From: Lachnospiraceae bacterium | Lineage (GTDB): Bacteria > Bacillota > Clostridia > Lachnospirales > Lachnospiraceae | Length of the DNA: 64,000 nucleotides | Assembly: GCA_009774175.1 (NCBI GenBank) | Contig: VSNG01000018.1 | Coordinates: forward strand, 1-64,000 | Direction: 5' to 3' | Part shown: positions 9,067 through 17,339 of the stretch, piece by piece | Position numbering within the stretch: the first letter of the stretch is position 1 | Layout of the letters: each line of letters starts with the position of its first letter | Translations under genes and position numbers: made by a program | The notes under the pieces: model-generated | What the model was told of the DNA's origin: nothing | What the model saw: only the letters and a program-made list of their open reading frames with translations | The model's database searches: none

Positions 9067-9851
9067 ACGCCGCCCTCCGTATCATCTTCAAGCCCTGTTT
9101 CTTCCTCCGCTTCGGTGTCCTCTGCGTTCTCTGTATCGTCCCCGTAGCTGTCATAATCGGTTTCGTCCTCATAGTCGGTATCTTCGTCCTCGTCAAAGTC
9201 AAAATCGGAGAAGTCCGGGCTGCCCTTTGCGCTGTCCTTTGGCTTGATGTACTTGAAATAATAGAACGCCCCGCCGCCTGCAAATAGCGTCACAAGAAAG
9301 AGCAGGAGCAGGCTTTTTGTGCCTTTGTTGTCCTTTGGCTTCTCCGGCTCGGCTTCGGCTTCCGGCTCGGTTTCTTTCTCTATGCCAGTGCAGGAATTAC
9401 GGTTGTTTAGGCACACGGGGCAGCTTTCGTTGACCGCCCCGGCTTCGCATTTCTCCTTGCAGGTGCAGGTCTGCGGCATGACGGTTGTTTCTTCCTTTTC
9501 CCCGTCCTCAATCAGTGCCATAAGGTCGGCTTCGTCCACCATGTTAAGGAAATGCACGGTGTTTTCCCCCTCGGCGGCACGGTCTATGAGGATATAAAAA
9601 TAATTGCCGTTCTTGGTGGTTACTGTGATGAGCTGCTTGTTCTCGCCCCAAATATCATCAACAAGGGTTGCGTTCCCCTCCGGGGTCAGCGGGTCGCTTG
9701 GGGTCGCTGTTTCCTCCGGCTCTGGTGCGGGCGTGGGTTCTTCTGTTTCGTATTCCTCCCCGCCGCCTGCGTAGGCGGTCATGGAAAAGCCGCCCGTAAG
9801 GATAAGGGCGGCGGCAAGTGCGATAAAGGTATGTAAGATTTTTTTACTCAT
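9063..9851 (-). CDS. DUF4366 mobile-element membrane protein (CD1107 family)
   Basis: A 262-residue exported membrane protein. Residues 1-28 form a signal peptide ending in AYA; 29-60 is a Pro/Glu/Thr-rich stretch; 60-130 is the conserved extracytoplasmic DUF4366 core; a Cys cluster follows near 131-155 (CTCKEKC and CPVC). A membrane segment lies near 182-204 (SLLLLFLVTLFAGGGAFYYF), and the cytoplasmic tail is highly acidic (Asp/Glu/Thr). The family is regularly encoded with the VirB4/NlpC transfer genes of Clostridia ICEs, so a structural or accessory role in the transfer apparatus is likely, but no activity is known. AGGAGG is nine bases from the ATG, and the start overlaps the end of the DUF4315 gene by 8 bp. 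Confidence 0.8.
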   Translation of the reverse strand: MSKKILHTFIALAAALILTGGFSMTAYAGGGEEYETEEPTPAPEPEETATPSDPLTPEGNATLVDDIWGENKQLITVTTKNGNYFYILIDRAAEGENTVHFLNMVDEADLMALIEDGEKEETTVMPQTCTCKEKCEAGAVNESCPVCLNNRNSCTGIEKETEPEAEAEPEKPKDNKGTKSLLLLFLVTLFAGGGAFYYFKYIKPKDSAKGSPDFSDFDFDEDEDTDYEDETDYDSYGDDTENAEDTEAEEETGLEDDTEGGV

Positions 9852-10107
9852 TCTCGGTGTCCTCCTGTCTTGAAAAAAGGCTGCTGTTTGCGGCTGCTGT
9901 GGTAGTGGCTGCGGCGTTGTCCGGCTTGCCGTGTAAAAAGGTGGAAAGCTCTGCCGGGGTCATGCGTAACGCCCTTACCATTTGTACGATTTGCAGGTTT
10001 TCAACTTCGGTTTTCTGCGCTTCCAGTTCCCTAAGTTTTGCCTGCTGTTTGGAGATTGTGTCTTTTGTTTTCTCAATCTCCGCAATGATACGTTCCAGTT
10101 TCATCAT
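9844..10107 (-). CDS. DUF4315 small coiled-coil ICE protein
   Basis: An 87-residue protein matching the DUF4315 family of conjugative elements. Residues 1-40 form an amphipathic coiled coil (KLERIIAEIEKTKDTISKQ and onward); residues 40-65 hold the conserved ALRMTPAELSTFLHG segment; the end is Ala/Thr-rich. It may bind a partner or DNA, but the function is unknown. Two adjacent ATG codons are available; GGAGG lies eleven bases before the first. Its stop overlaps the DUF4366 start by 8 bp. It follows the C40 peptidase gene with a 56-bp AT-rich gap. Confidence 0.8.
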   Translation of the reverse strand: MMKLERIIAEIEKTKDTISKQQAKLRELEAQKTEVENLQIVQMVRALRMTPAELSTFLHGKPDNAAATTTAAANSSLFSRQEDTENE

Positions 10108-10163
10108 AGAAAAATATCCCTCCTGTTTGCAGAATTATCAAACTTAATTGACACTAAATATTT

Positions 10164-12131
10164 TTATGGAAGTCTGCCATAGGAATAAAAATGCGACTGC
10201 CAGTAAGGGGTGTTGACGGAAGCGTAGGAGATAGGGTTGCCGCAATGTATCATCATGCCGTTTCCTGCATAAATCCCCACATGGCTAACCGCCGAACCGC
10301 TGTCATACGTCCCCGTGAAAAAGATAATGTCCCCCGGCTTGGCTTCGCTTGGTGTTATGGGCGTGGTGTGGTTGAAAATGCCCTGCGCCGTTGTCCTGCC
10401 GACACTCCCAACGCCGGATTGGTTGATTACCCAACACACAAAGCCCGAACAGTCAAAGGACGTTGACGGGGAGCTGCCGCCCCATACATAGGGGTAGCCT
10501 AAGTATTTTTCCGCTTCCGCAATCATGGCGGCAAAGCGTTCATCAGAGAGGGCTTCCGGGGGTATCTCGTAGTCTGTGTATTCCCCGCTGCCCGGTGTTC
10601 CTGTTGCGTAGTCGTCCCCGAACACGTCCGGCTTGTTGCCTTTGGTTTCCATGTAAACGTCAAACATTTCTTTCTGTTCCGGGGTAAGGAGTTCCCCGGC
10701 AAGGGTTTCAATGTTTTTGTTTGTCAGCGTCACATGGAGAATGTAATAATCGTAGGGGATTTCCTCGGTGGCGGTTTCCCCGGTTTCCGGGTCGGTGGTG
10801 GTTTCCGTGCGGTAGCGTGTCTGTATTTCTTCCCGCAGGGTAAGGGTGTACTGCTTTTCAAACAATGCCTGTATTTCTGCCTGCGCTTCCTCCCGTGTGT
10901 AGTCGTAGAGCTTGGCGGTAAGGTAGGACGCAAGCGCAAAGGGGTTGTGCCCGATTTCGTCTAAATGGTACTGGTATTCGTCATAGTCCGGGTAGTCCGT
11001 TTCTATGTCAGCGATTTCCTCCCGCAAGCCCCTTTCCAGTTCCTTGTAGTCGGCTTCCACCTGCCGGATTGCTTCGTCCTCGGCGGTGTAGGAAGTGCCA
11101 ACGATTGAGGAAACGCCGCCCTGTATGATTGCGGCGCAGGAAGATAGCCCGGTAAATATCATCACGATTAAGAGCAGGAACACGCCCACGGTCAGTATGC
11201 CTTTCCAGTGGCGGGCGATAAAGTCCGTTGTCTTTTTCGTGGCTTCCCCGGCTTTCTGTGCCGCCTTGCGGGTGTTCTTTGCCGTCTTTCCCGCCGATTT
11301 CCCAACACCCCGTAATTCCTTTGCGTACTGCTTTTTTATCTGCTGTTTTTGGTGGAAACGGGAGAGGGGGTTGCACGCAAGCTCCGGGTTCTCCTTTAGC
11401 GTCTTGTGGTAGAGATAGTTTGTATCTGCTTTCTGTGACGCTGCTTCCGCTTTGGCGGCTTGTCGGTAGGGTTTTAGCTTGTGGCTGCGGTAGCCCTCTT
11501 TCAGCTTCCGGCTTGCGTAGCCGCCCGCCCGTTCCGCAACCTTTTCCGACTTGTGCGCCCCCTCAACGCCGGAATTGTCTTTCTCAACCTCGCCCACTTT
11601 CCCATGCACATAGTTCTTGATTTCCCGCATGGGGCGGTCTGCCGGGTTGTGGTGGAGTTTGCCGTTTGGGGGCTTGTCGGTCTTTTCAAAATACAGGCGG
11701 GTCTTTGCCCGCCCGGTGGCTTCGTCAAATTCCCTCGCCGCCTTAATGCGTTTCTGCTTGGGTATCTTTTCCCTTGCCGCTTCCAGTTTATCAGCGGCTT
11801 TTTCGGATTTCTTCACATACTTTGCAAGCTCCGGGTCGGTGCGTTCTTCCTCCTTGAATTGCAGGCGGGTTGTCTGTTTCCCTGTGGCTTCCTGTGCTTT
11901 TTGGGCGGCTTTATTCGCTTTCTTCCTGCGTTTCTTCGCCTTGTGACGCTGCCTTTCGGTGGCGGCACGGTCAAGGGCTTTCCCGGTCATGCTTTCCGCT
12001 GTGTCCCCGGAAAAATCGTCTGTTTCCCTTTGGCTCTTTTTGGTCTGCTCCCCGGTGGCTTGGTTGGTTTCCACAACGCCGTCACGGGTCATTTTCTGCG
12101 TGGTCTTTGCCGTTGCCTTAAATTCCTGCAA
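10164..12131 (-). CDS. C40 (NlpC/P60) cell-wall hydrolase of the conjugation machinery (CD1108 family)
   Basis: A 655-residue bitopic protein. The first 300 residues are very basic and cytoplasmic. One membrane segment (about 310-335, GILTVGVFLLLIVMIFTGL) is followed by an extracytoplasmic helical region and a C-terminal NlpC/P60 domain (about 530-655). Catalytic residues visible are Cys561 in DCSGFVCW, His617 in SHVGIY and His629. In conjugative systems this VirB1-like enzyme opens peptidoglycan locally to let the channel cross. The start is a TTG with GGAGG nine bases upstream; the 13-base leader AAGGAGGTAACAG is the same as that of the VirB4 gene, which also starts with TTG. It follows the Mom-like gene by 6 bp. 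Confidence 0.85.
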   Translation of the reverse strand: MQEFKATAKTTQKMTRDGVVETNQATGEQTKKSQRETDDFSGDTAESMTGKALDRAATERQRHKAKKRRKKANKAAQKAQEATGKQTTRLQFKEEERTDPELAKYVKKSEKAADKLEAAREKIPKQKRIKAAREFDEATGRAKTRLYFEKTDKPPNGKLHHNPADRPMREIKNYVHGKVGEVEKDNSGVEGAHKSEKVAERAGGYASRKLKEGYRSHKLKPYRQAAKAEAASQKADTNYLYHKTLKENPELACNPLSRFHQKQQIKKQYAKELRGVGKSAGKTAKNTRKAAQKAGEATKKTTDFIARHWKGILTVGVFLLLIVMIFTGLSSCAAIIQGGVSSIVGTSYTAEDEAIRQVEADYKELERGLREEIADIETDYPDYDEYQYHLDEIGHNPFALASYLTAKLYDYTREEAQAEIQALFEKQYTLTLREEIQTRYRTETTTDPETGETATEEIPYDYYILHVTLTNKNIETLAGELLTPEQKEMFDVYMETKGNKPDVFGDDYATGTPGSGEYTDYEIPPEALSDERFAAMIAEAEKYLGYPYVWGGSSPSTSFDCSGFVCWVINQSGVGSVGRTTAQGIFNHTTPITPSEAKPGDIIFFTGTYDSGSAVSHVGIYAGNGMMIHCGNPISYASVNTPYWQSHFYSYGRLP

Positions 12132-12137
12132 GCCCTG

Positions 12138-12935
12138 TTACCTCCTTTCTGCCTGCCCGTATTTCTGCGGGTTGTAGCGGCATACGTCCCGGTCGAACCG
12201 GGGCGGCGGTATCTGCCTGTACTGCCTTTGCCCTGTGCGGACGGCAAAATATAAATCCCTGTCTTTGGGGTAGGGCATGGCGTTATACTGCGGGTAGCTG
12301 TTCAAGGTTTTCTTTGCTTCCCCGGTCAGCGGAAAGATGTAGCGGAACATTCGCCCGTTTATTTTCTCAATCCCCTTTGCGGTGCAGAAGTCATGGGTCA
12401 GCCAGTTCTTTTTTGCAACGCCCTCCAACGCTGCGTTTTCTGCTAAAAGCTGCCCGGCACTCCGGGGGTGTATCTTCTCCCCGGTGGCTGTGTCACGGTA
12501 AACGCTTGTCGTGAAATGCCCCAGATAGCGGAAATTCGCCGCTTGGTACACATACCCGCATTTCCCCATAATGCCGTCCGCAAGGGTGTAAAGGAAAAGG
12601 CAGCCCGTGTTGTCCCGTACCCAACGTATGAGTGCGGAGAGCGCAAGGCTGCCGAAATACCCGGTGTGGTTCAGTTCCGGGAGAAAGCACATCTTCCCGA
12701 TTTCAAGATAGGACGCTGTTGTAAGGTCATGCGCCGGAAAAATCTTTCTTATCGTCTGTAAAGGCTGCGTCCCCCAACCTAAGAGGACAACGCCGGAAAG
12801 CTGCCCGCCCCGGTAAATCCCCAAATAATGGCGGGTAAGGCGGGGCAGCACTTTTGAATAGTGGTATCTTCTGATAAACGCAACCGCCGTTTCCGGGTCA
12901 GTCCTTTGTACGGTAAGGGCGGTTTTCTTATCCAT
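12138..12935 (-). CDS. Mom-like (GNAT-fold) DNA-modification protein
   Basis: A 265-residue protein resembling the Mom family, first known from phage Mu, which adds a carbamoylmethyl group to adenine and protects DNA from restriction. Supporting stretches are RRYHYSKVLPRL near the N-terminus, YLGIYRGGQLSGVVLLGWG, and LEIGKMCFLPELNHTGYFGS, which fit the acetyltransferase-like core of that family. Assignment is by pattern recognition, so function remains inferred. ATG at 12935 was chosen because GGAGG lies nine bases upstream. It overlaps the end of the VirB4 gene by 8 bp and precedes the C40 peptidase by 6 bp, so it sits inside the core transfer operon rather than in cargo. An anti-restriction role during transfer fits this position. 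Confidence 0.65.
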   Translation of the reverse strand: MDKKTALTVQRTDPETAVAFIRRYHYSKVLPRLTRHYLGIYRGGQLSGVVLLGWGTQPLQTIRKIFPAHDLTTASYLEIGKMCFLPELNHTGYFGSLALSALIRWVRDNTGCLFLYTLADGIMGKCGYVYQAANFRYLGHFTTSVYRDTATGEKIHPRSAGQLLAENAALEGVAKKNWLTHDFCTAKGIEKINGRMFRYIFPLTGEAKKTLNSYPQYNAMPYPKDRDLYFAVRTGQRQYRQIPPPRFDRDVCRYNPQKYGQAERR

Positions 12936-15354
12936 TGGCAAGTTCCTCCGGGCGTGTCGTCATTATGCGGTAAAGCTCTGTGTCTGTGGGGAAGCGGTCT
13001 ACAAAGGGCAGTATCACGTTGCCGTAGAAGATAAGCCCCTGCCCGGCTTCGGAGTGGGTCACATAGGAAAGCTGCTTGTTGGAAATGCCTAACTGCTTCG
13101 CCAAAATCTGCCTGTCGCCGCCTGCTTGGTTCAGCATATAAATAAAATCGCTGTTTTCAAAAATGTTTTCGATTTCCCGGCTTGCAAGCAAATCTTTGAC
13201 GTTCTGTGTTATGCCCGTGGGTATGCCGCCCCATTTTCTGAAACGCTTCCAGATTTCCACGCTGTAAGCCGCCGTCTGTTCCTCTTTCAGCAGTAAGTGA
13301 AATTCGTCTGAATAGTACCATGTGTTAGCGTGGCGTTCCCGGTTCTCGGTCACACGTCCCCAAACTTGGTCTTGTATGATGAGCATACCTAACTTTTTGA
13401 GCTGCTTTCCTAATTCCTTAATGTCAAAGCAGACAAGGCGGTTATGTATGTCTATGTTGGTGCGGTGGTTGAACACGTTAAGGCTTCCATGCACATACAG
13501 TTCAAGGGCTGCGGCTACCCGTGCGGCTTCCGCTTCCGGCTGTTTCTTTAGTGCGTTGTATAAATCTTCCAGTATCGGCATTTTCGCCGGGTCGGGGTCG
13601 GCAAGGTACTCACGGTAAACCTCCCGCACGGCACGGTCAATCACGGTCTTTTCGATTGGCTCTAAGCCGCTTTTGCCGCCAACGACAAGCTCACAAAGGG
13701 AAAGGATAAAGTCGCTTTTCAGTGACAGGGGGCTTTCGTCCTCGGAATAATTGAGGTTCAAGTCCATAGGGTTCACAAAATCCCGGCTTGTGGGAGAGAT
13801 TTTCACTACCTGCCCGCCTAACCGGTTGACAAGGGGTGCGTACTCTGCTTCGGGGTCGCATATCAAGATACAGTCCTTTTTGTCCGCAACAAGGAATACG
13901 TTTGTGATTTCACGCTTTGCGGAAAAGCTCTTGCCGCTGCCCGGTGTCCCTAAAATTAAACCATTAGGATTTTTGAGCTTCTTCCTGTCCGCAAGTATCA
14001 TGTTGTTAGAAAGTGCGTTCAAGCCGTAGTAGAGGGCTTCCCCGTTCTGAAAAAGCTCCTGCGTGGTAAACGGCACGAAAATAGCCGTGCTTGACGTGGT
14101 AAGCCCCCGCTGTATGGGGATTTCGTTCAGTCCCAAAGGCAGGGACGACATAAGCCCGGCTTCCTGCTGATAGTCAAGGCGCACAAGGGAACAGTTGGCT
14201 TTCTGCGCCACGCCCGCCGTCTGGAATATCTGGTTGTCAAGCTGCTGTCTGTTGTCCGCAAGGTTTACCACAAGCAGGGTAAGGAGAAACATTCGCTCGT
14301 TGCGGCTCTGCAAGTCCCGCAAGAGGTCTTTTGCGTCCCCGCCGTAGGTGGCAAGGTCAGATGGTATTATATCCATGTCGTACCCGCTGCGTACCGCCTT
14401 TTTCTGCTCGGCTATCTTCATTGCGTCAAGGTCGGTTATCTTGCGCTTAATGGTCTTTATGGCTTCGCTCTGGTCGATACTGCGGATATGCAGGTTTACT
14501 AATAAATGCCCGTCTACGTTCAAGAGGTCGGCAAGCAGGCGGTCATTGAGTTCCGGCGCAAGTATCTGCAAGAACGATACCGCCCCGGTCTTGTCGCCCA
14601 TGCCGAACATACGCCCATTCTTGAAAGCGAATGAGGGCGGCGCAATGAAATCTTTCGTGGAAAGCCCGGACGGTACAAGCCATTTCCAGTTGAATAAAAA
14701 TTTCCTGTCCCCGTCCGGGTGGAAAATGCCGTGCAGCACTTCAAGCCGTTCTTTCCCGTCAAGGGGTCGGTTCGCCGCCCCTAAGATTTTGAGGTGGTTT
14801 AATATGTCCGTTTCCAGTCGGGAAAGCCGGGACTTTGCATTTTTAAGGCTGTCGGCTTCCAGTGTGAATGTGAGGTATTTGTGCTTCACAAGCCCGTTGT
14901 TGCCCTTTGCAAGCTGTTCTTTGAGCATGGCGGCGTATTCCTCCCGCACATCATCGAAGCCGTCCTGCTGCGGCGGTATGGCGATACTCTTTGAGAAGTC
15001 CCCCTGCCCGGCTATGCGGTTCACAAAGGTAAGCTGCAAGCCTACGGAGCTGTCAAGGGAGTTGTAGAAGTCGCAAAGGGCTTCAAAGGTGGCTGTCTTG
15101 TCGTCCGGCTGTGCAAGCTGATAGTTGATGTCGGAAAACTCAACGCTCTTTGAGAAAAGATTGTCCTTTACCCGGCATATCCCGTCCGGGTACATCTGCA
15201 AGTAGGGGATTGTCTGCTGTGCGGTGCGCTTTTTCCCGTCCCCCTTTGCCTGCCGCATGAGGGCGGCTATCTGCTTTTTTTCTGCCCGTGTGAGCCGGAT
15301 TTTCTCTTTTGCCTGCTGGTTTTGCGGTCTGTCTTTGATAGCTTTTTTTCGCAA
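12928..15354 (-). CDS. VirB4-like conjugal transfer ATPase (CD1110 family)
   Basis: An 808-residue AAA+ ATPase that powers the type IV secretion channel. Walker A is GTPGSGKS at 469-476, Walker B is the hydrophobic strand ending WYYSDEFHLLL, and a conserved ITQNV segment follows (family motif for sensing nucleotide). The N-terminal 430 residues match the VirB4/TraE platform domain. The start is TTG with GGAGG nine bases upstream (leader AAGGAGGTAACAG). This start lies well inside the preceding PrgI frame, giving a 215-bp overlap. The next gene downstream (Mom-like) overlaps the stop by 8 bp. Length is normal for this family. Confidence 0.92.
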   Translation of the reverse strand: MRKKAIKDRPQNQQAKEKIRLTRAEKKQIAALMRQAKGDGKKRTAQQTIPYLQMYPDGICRVKDNLFSKSVEFSDINYQLAQPDDKTATFEALCDFYNSLDSSVGLQLTFVNRIAGQGDFSKSIAIPPQQDGFDDVREEYAAMLKEQLAKGNNGLVKHKYLTFTLEADSLKNAKSRLSRLETDILNHLKILGAANRPLDGKERLEVLHGIFHPDGDRKFLFNWKWLVPSGLSTKDFIAPPSFAFKNGRMFGMGDKTGAVSFLQILAPELNDRLLADLLNVDGHLLVNLHIRSIDQSEAIKTIKRKITDLDAMKIAEQKKAVRSGYDMDIIPSDLATYGGDAKDLLRDLQSRNERMFLLTLLVVNLADNRQQLDNQIFQTAGVAQKANCSLVRLDYQQEAGLMSSLPLGLNEIPIQRGLTTSSTAIFVPFTTQELFQNGEALYYGLNALSNNMILADRKKLKNPNGLILGTPGSGKSFSAKREITNVFLVADKKDCILICDPEAEYAPLVNRLGGQVVKISPTSRDFVNPMDLNLNYSEDESPLSLKSDFILSLCELVVGGKSGLEPIEKTVIDRAVREVYREYLADPDPAKMPILEDLYNALKKQPEAEAARVAAALELYVHGSLNVFNHRTNIDIHNRLVCFDIKELGKQLKKLGMLIIQDQVWGRVTENRERHANTWYYSDEFHLLLKEEQTAAYSVEIWKRFRKWGGIPTGITQNVKDLLASREIENIFENSDFIYMLNQAGGDRQILAKQLGISNKQLSYVTHSEAGQGLIFYGNVILPFVDRFPTDTELYRIMTTRPEELANG

Positions 15355-15706
15355 TGGCTGTTACCTCCTTGTTAAGTTTCCGTTGCTTCGCTAAGACGGC
15401 ATAATAGTTTTCCGTCTGGTAGGGTCGTTCCTTTGGCGTGAGGAAAAACACTTTTATGATGTTGCCTAACACTTTTTCAAGGGGCTGTCCGTGCTTTTCG
15501 TACATGGCGAACAGGAAAAACGGGAGCATGGCAAGAACCATGAGAAAGGTCGCTGCTGTCTGCGGGACGCTGCCTTTTAGGAGAAAGAACAGGGGAACGC
15601 CCACGGCTGCCGCCATGCTGAAACACACAAGCTGCCGCTTGGTAAGGTTCAGCGCAACTTTGGTCTTTACTTTCGTAAGGTCTTTGGGTACTGTGACATA
15701 CGCCAT
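15140..15706 (-). CDS. PrgI family conjugal transfer membrane protein
   Basis: The N-terminal 115 residues match the PrgI family of Gram-positive conjugation proteins (VirB3-like), with a start typical of the group (MAYVTVPKDLTKVKTKVALNL read as MAYVTVPKDL then KTKVALNL), and two membrane segments near 28-45 and 50-68. The reading frame continues to 188 residues. The last about 70 residues are very basic, low in hydrophobics and entirely overlap the start of the VirB4 gene in another frame. That tail may be real or may be poorly constrained extension. AGGAGG lies seven bases before the ATG. The gene is 42 bp downstream of the TrbL-like gene and would be translated just before VirB4, its expected partner at the channel base. 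Confidence 0.85.
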   Translation of the reverse strand: MAYVTVPKDLTKVKTKVALNLTKRQLVCFSMAAAVGVPLFFLLKGSVPQTAATFLMVLAMLPFFLFAMYEKHGQPLEKVLGNIIKVFFLTPKERPYQTENYYAVLAKQRKLNKEVTAIAKKSYQRQTAKPAGKRENPAHTGRKKADSRPHAAGKGGREKAHRTADNPLLADVPGRDMPGKGQSFLKER

Positions 15707-15748
15707 TTGTTGTCCTCCTTTCTGCCCGCATGGGGCGTTGTCTGAAAT

Positions 15749-16618
15749 CTAATGTGCGTGGAAAATGCTCTTTGCAAGGCTTCCCGTCTTAAAGAGGGAG
15801 AAGCAGAGTATCACGGTGTAGGCGGCTATGCTGAAAATGGCACTGTGCAGGTTTGCGGCGATTACCATTTCATTTACAAGCACGGCGTAGATACCAACGC
15901 ATACCATGATGAAAAAGCCCTGTACGCCCAATGCGAACAAGCCTTTTAGGTAGTTGTTCCCAATGCTTCCCCATTCCCGGTTCGTCATGGTCGCAAAGGG
16001 GATAGGGGCAACGGAGCAGGTCAAATATATCTCTATCATTCTTCCGTAGAGGATAACCGTAATCAGTACGGACATAATCTTCATGCACATACTAACAAGG
16101 GCGGTTTCCATTACAAGCAAAAGCAGTTCGGGGACTTCCATTGTTTCCATTGTGGCGGTCATTGCGGCAAGGGTGCTTTCCACGTCAATAGCGGTGTCGG
16201 AGCTTATCACGCCCGCCGCACTGTTGACTAAATGCTGCCCCACGTCAAAGACCGCCATAGTAATGTCAAAAACGTGGGTAACAAGGTAGACGGCTACCCA
16301 CGCTTTGAATACATACTTAAAGAACATGAAAGTATCAATGTCATGCAGGCTGTTCTTGTCCGTAACCATGCTGATTAGTTCCACGCATAGCACATAAGTA
16401 ATGACAAGTCCCGCAATGGGGAGAATGACGGTCTGTGAAAGGTTCTGTATCATGGAAAACACGCCGCCATTCCACCCCTGCGGGGTCTGCCCTGCCTGCG
16501 CCGCTATCGTGCCTACTTTCTCGTTCACGTCCCCGAACATATTTGACAGGTTTCCGTTAATCGCCCCGATTAAAAGCTCCTTTAGCCATTCGTTAATGGC
16601 TTCAAATATGCTCTCCAT
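15749..16618 (-). CDS. VirB6/TrbL-like conjugal transfer membrane protein (CD1112 family)
   Basis: A 289-residue polytopic membrane protein with about six hydrophobic segments (near 62-85, 105-125, 160-185, 185-205, 228-250 and 260-280). The N-terminal region ESIFEAINEWLKELLIGAIN and the SVAPIPFATMTNREWGSIG motif are typical of the CD1112-type VirB6/TrbL proteins that form the inner-membrane channel of the conjugation apparatus. It lies between Maff2 (19 bp upstream) and PrgI (42 bp downstream), the usual order in these elements. The ATG at 16618 is preceded by a purine-rich GGAGG-like site (rc of ctacctcc). Confidence 0.88.
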   Translation of the reverse strand: MESIFEAINEWLKELLIGAINGNLSNMFGDVNEKVGTIAAQAGQTPQGWNGGVFSMIQNLSQTVILPIAGLVITYVLCVELISMVTDKNSLHDIDTFMFFKYVFKAWVAVYLVTHVFDITMAVFDVGQHLVNSAAGVISSDTAIDVESTLAAMTATMETMEVPELLLLVMETALVSMCMKIMSVLITVILYGRMIEIYLTCSVAPIPFATMTNREWGSIGNNYLKGLFALGVQGFFIMVCVGIYAVLVNEMVIAANLHSAIFSIAAYTVILCFSLFKTGSLAKSIFHAH

Positions 16619-16637
16619 AAGCGGCTACCTCCCCGGA

Positions 16638-16853
16638 TTATCCGAACAGCCCGGAAAGCAGCGGGATTAAGGTTGTGCCGATAAGCGCAACGCCGCCGCC
16701 CGCCATAAGCTGCTTCATGCCTTGACTTTTCGCCCCCGGATTGTCGTTGCCGTAACCCTCTAAGAGATTGATAACGCCCCATACGCCCAGACCTGCGCCC
16801 AATGCGATAACAAGTGTCTGCAATACGTTTACTGCGCTGTTAAAAAATGCCAT
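16638..16853 (-). CDS. Maff2 family small membrane protein (TrbC/VirB2-like position)
   Basis: A 71-residue hydrophobic protein starting MAFFNSAVNVLQTLVIALG with two membrane segments (about 8-27 and 48-68) joined by a polar turn containing GYGNDNPGAKSQGMKQL. This is the Maff2 family of Clostridia conjugative elements. Its size, topology and location just before the VirB6-like gene resemble pilin-like VirB2/TrbC proteins, but that equivalence is inference. The ATG at 16853 is the first codon giving the family sequence; GAGGG is five bases upstream. The open frame upstream of it passes through a terminator-like hairpin and has no family similarity. Confidence 0.85.
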   Translation of the reverse strand: MAFFNSAVNVLQTLVIALGAGLGVWGVINLLEGYGNDNPGAKSQGMKQLMAGGGVALIGTTLIPLLSGLFG

Positions 16854-17335
16854 ATAGCCCTCGCTTTCTGCCGTTTCCTGCGGCTTGGAAAATGGTTTTT
16901 GGGTATGAAAAAAGCCGCCAGTCTTGGCGGCTGTCCCCACGCTGCGTAGGTGCTGCGGCGTGGCGGTATTCAGTTGTAAAGGGGTGGTGCGCTCCCTTTG
17001 TGGGCGCACGAACCATGTACCCGGTGTTTACGTTTTTGATGATATGTACCTCCGTTTTTATAAATAAATGAATGAATGGGGGAGAGGGGGAGTTTCAGCC
17101 GCCGCCCGGCGTTGTGGGAATGTGTATAACTGCCTTGCTCATGGAGTTGTGGGAAACGCTGTTTGCAGGACGTGGGAAAGCTCCACTTTGCTTTTCCATG
17201 TGCTGTGAATGGCGTTTTCCATGACGGAATAGCCTGTTATGCACATTTCCATGACGCAAAGCCCTTTTCCCTGCGCCTTTTCCCCTGCCCCCATATCCTC
17301 CCCGGCTGCTATGCAAAAGGGCGGCTTTCCTGCCG
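16854..17335. other. Intergenic stretch with hairpins and short direct repeats
   Basis: This 480-bp gap inside the transfer operon has no well-supported gene. It holds a terminator-like hairpin (16908-16931), an inverted repeat GTGCGC/GCGCAC (16987-17009), an AT-rich tract (about 17041-17076), and three copies of TTTCCATG (17193, 17216, 17246), two extended to TTTCCATGACG. A 66-codon frame (17139-17339) is listed separately with low confidence. The mix of repeats and lack of genes makes it a possible regulatory or DNA-processing region, but no oriT signature was recognised. Confidence 0.4.
16908..16931 (-). terminator. Terminator-like hairpin upstream of Maff2
   Basis: GCCGCCA (16914-16920) pairs perfectly with TGGCGGC (16925-16931) around a 4-nt loop, followed on the minus strand by TTTTTT. 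It lies 55 bp upstream of the Maff2 start and downstream of VirD4, so it could cut or attenuate transcription between the coupling-protein genes and the channel genes. Confidence 0.7.
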
Positions 17336-17339
17336 TCAC
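17139..17339 (-). CDS. Doubtful small ORF after the VirD4 block
   Basis: A 66-codon frame starting with GTG that overlaps the stop of the preceding small gene (GTGA at 17336-17339), an arrangement compatible with translational coupling. There is no clear Shine-Dalgarno and no domain I recognise; the sequence is Met/Ala/Gly-rich and shows no membrane segment. The three TTTCCATG repeats lie within it. It may equally be non-coding DNA. Confidence 0.25.
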   Translation of the reverse strand: MTAGKPPFCIAAGEDMGAGEKAQGKGLCVMEMCITGYSVMENAIHSTWKSKVELSHVLQTAFPTTP

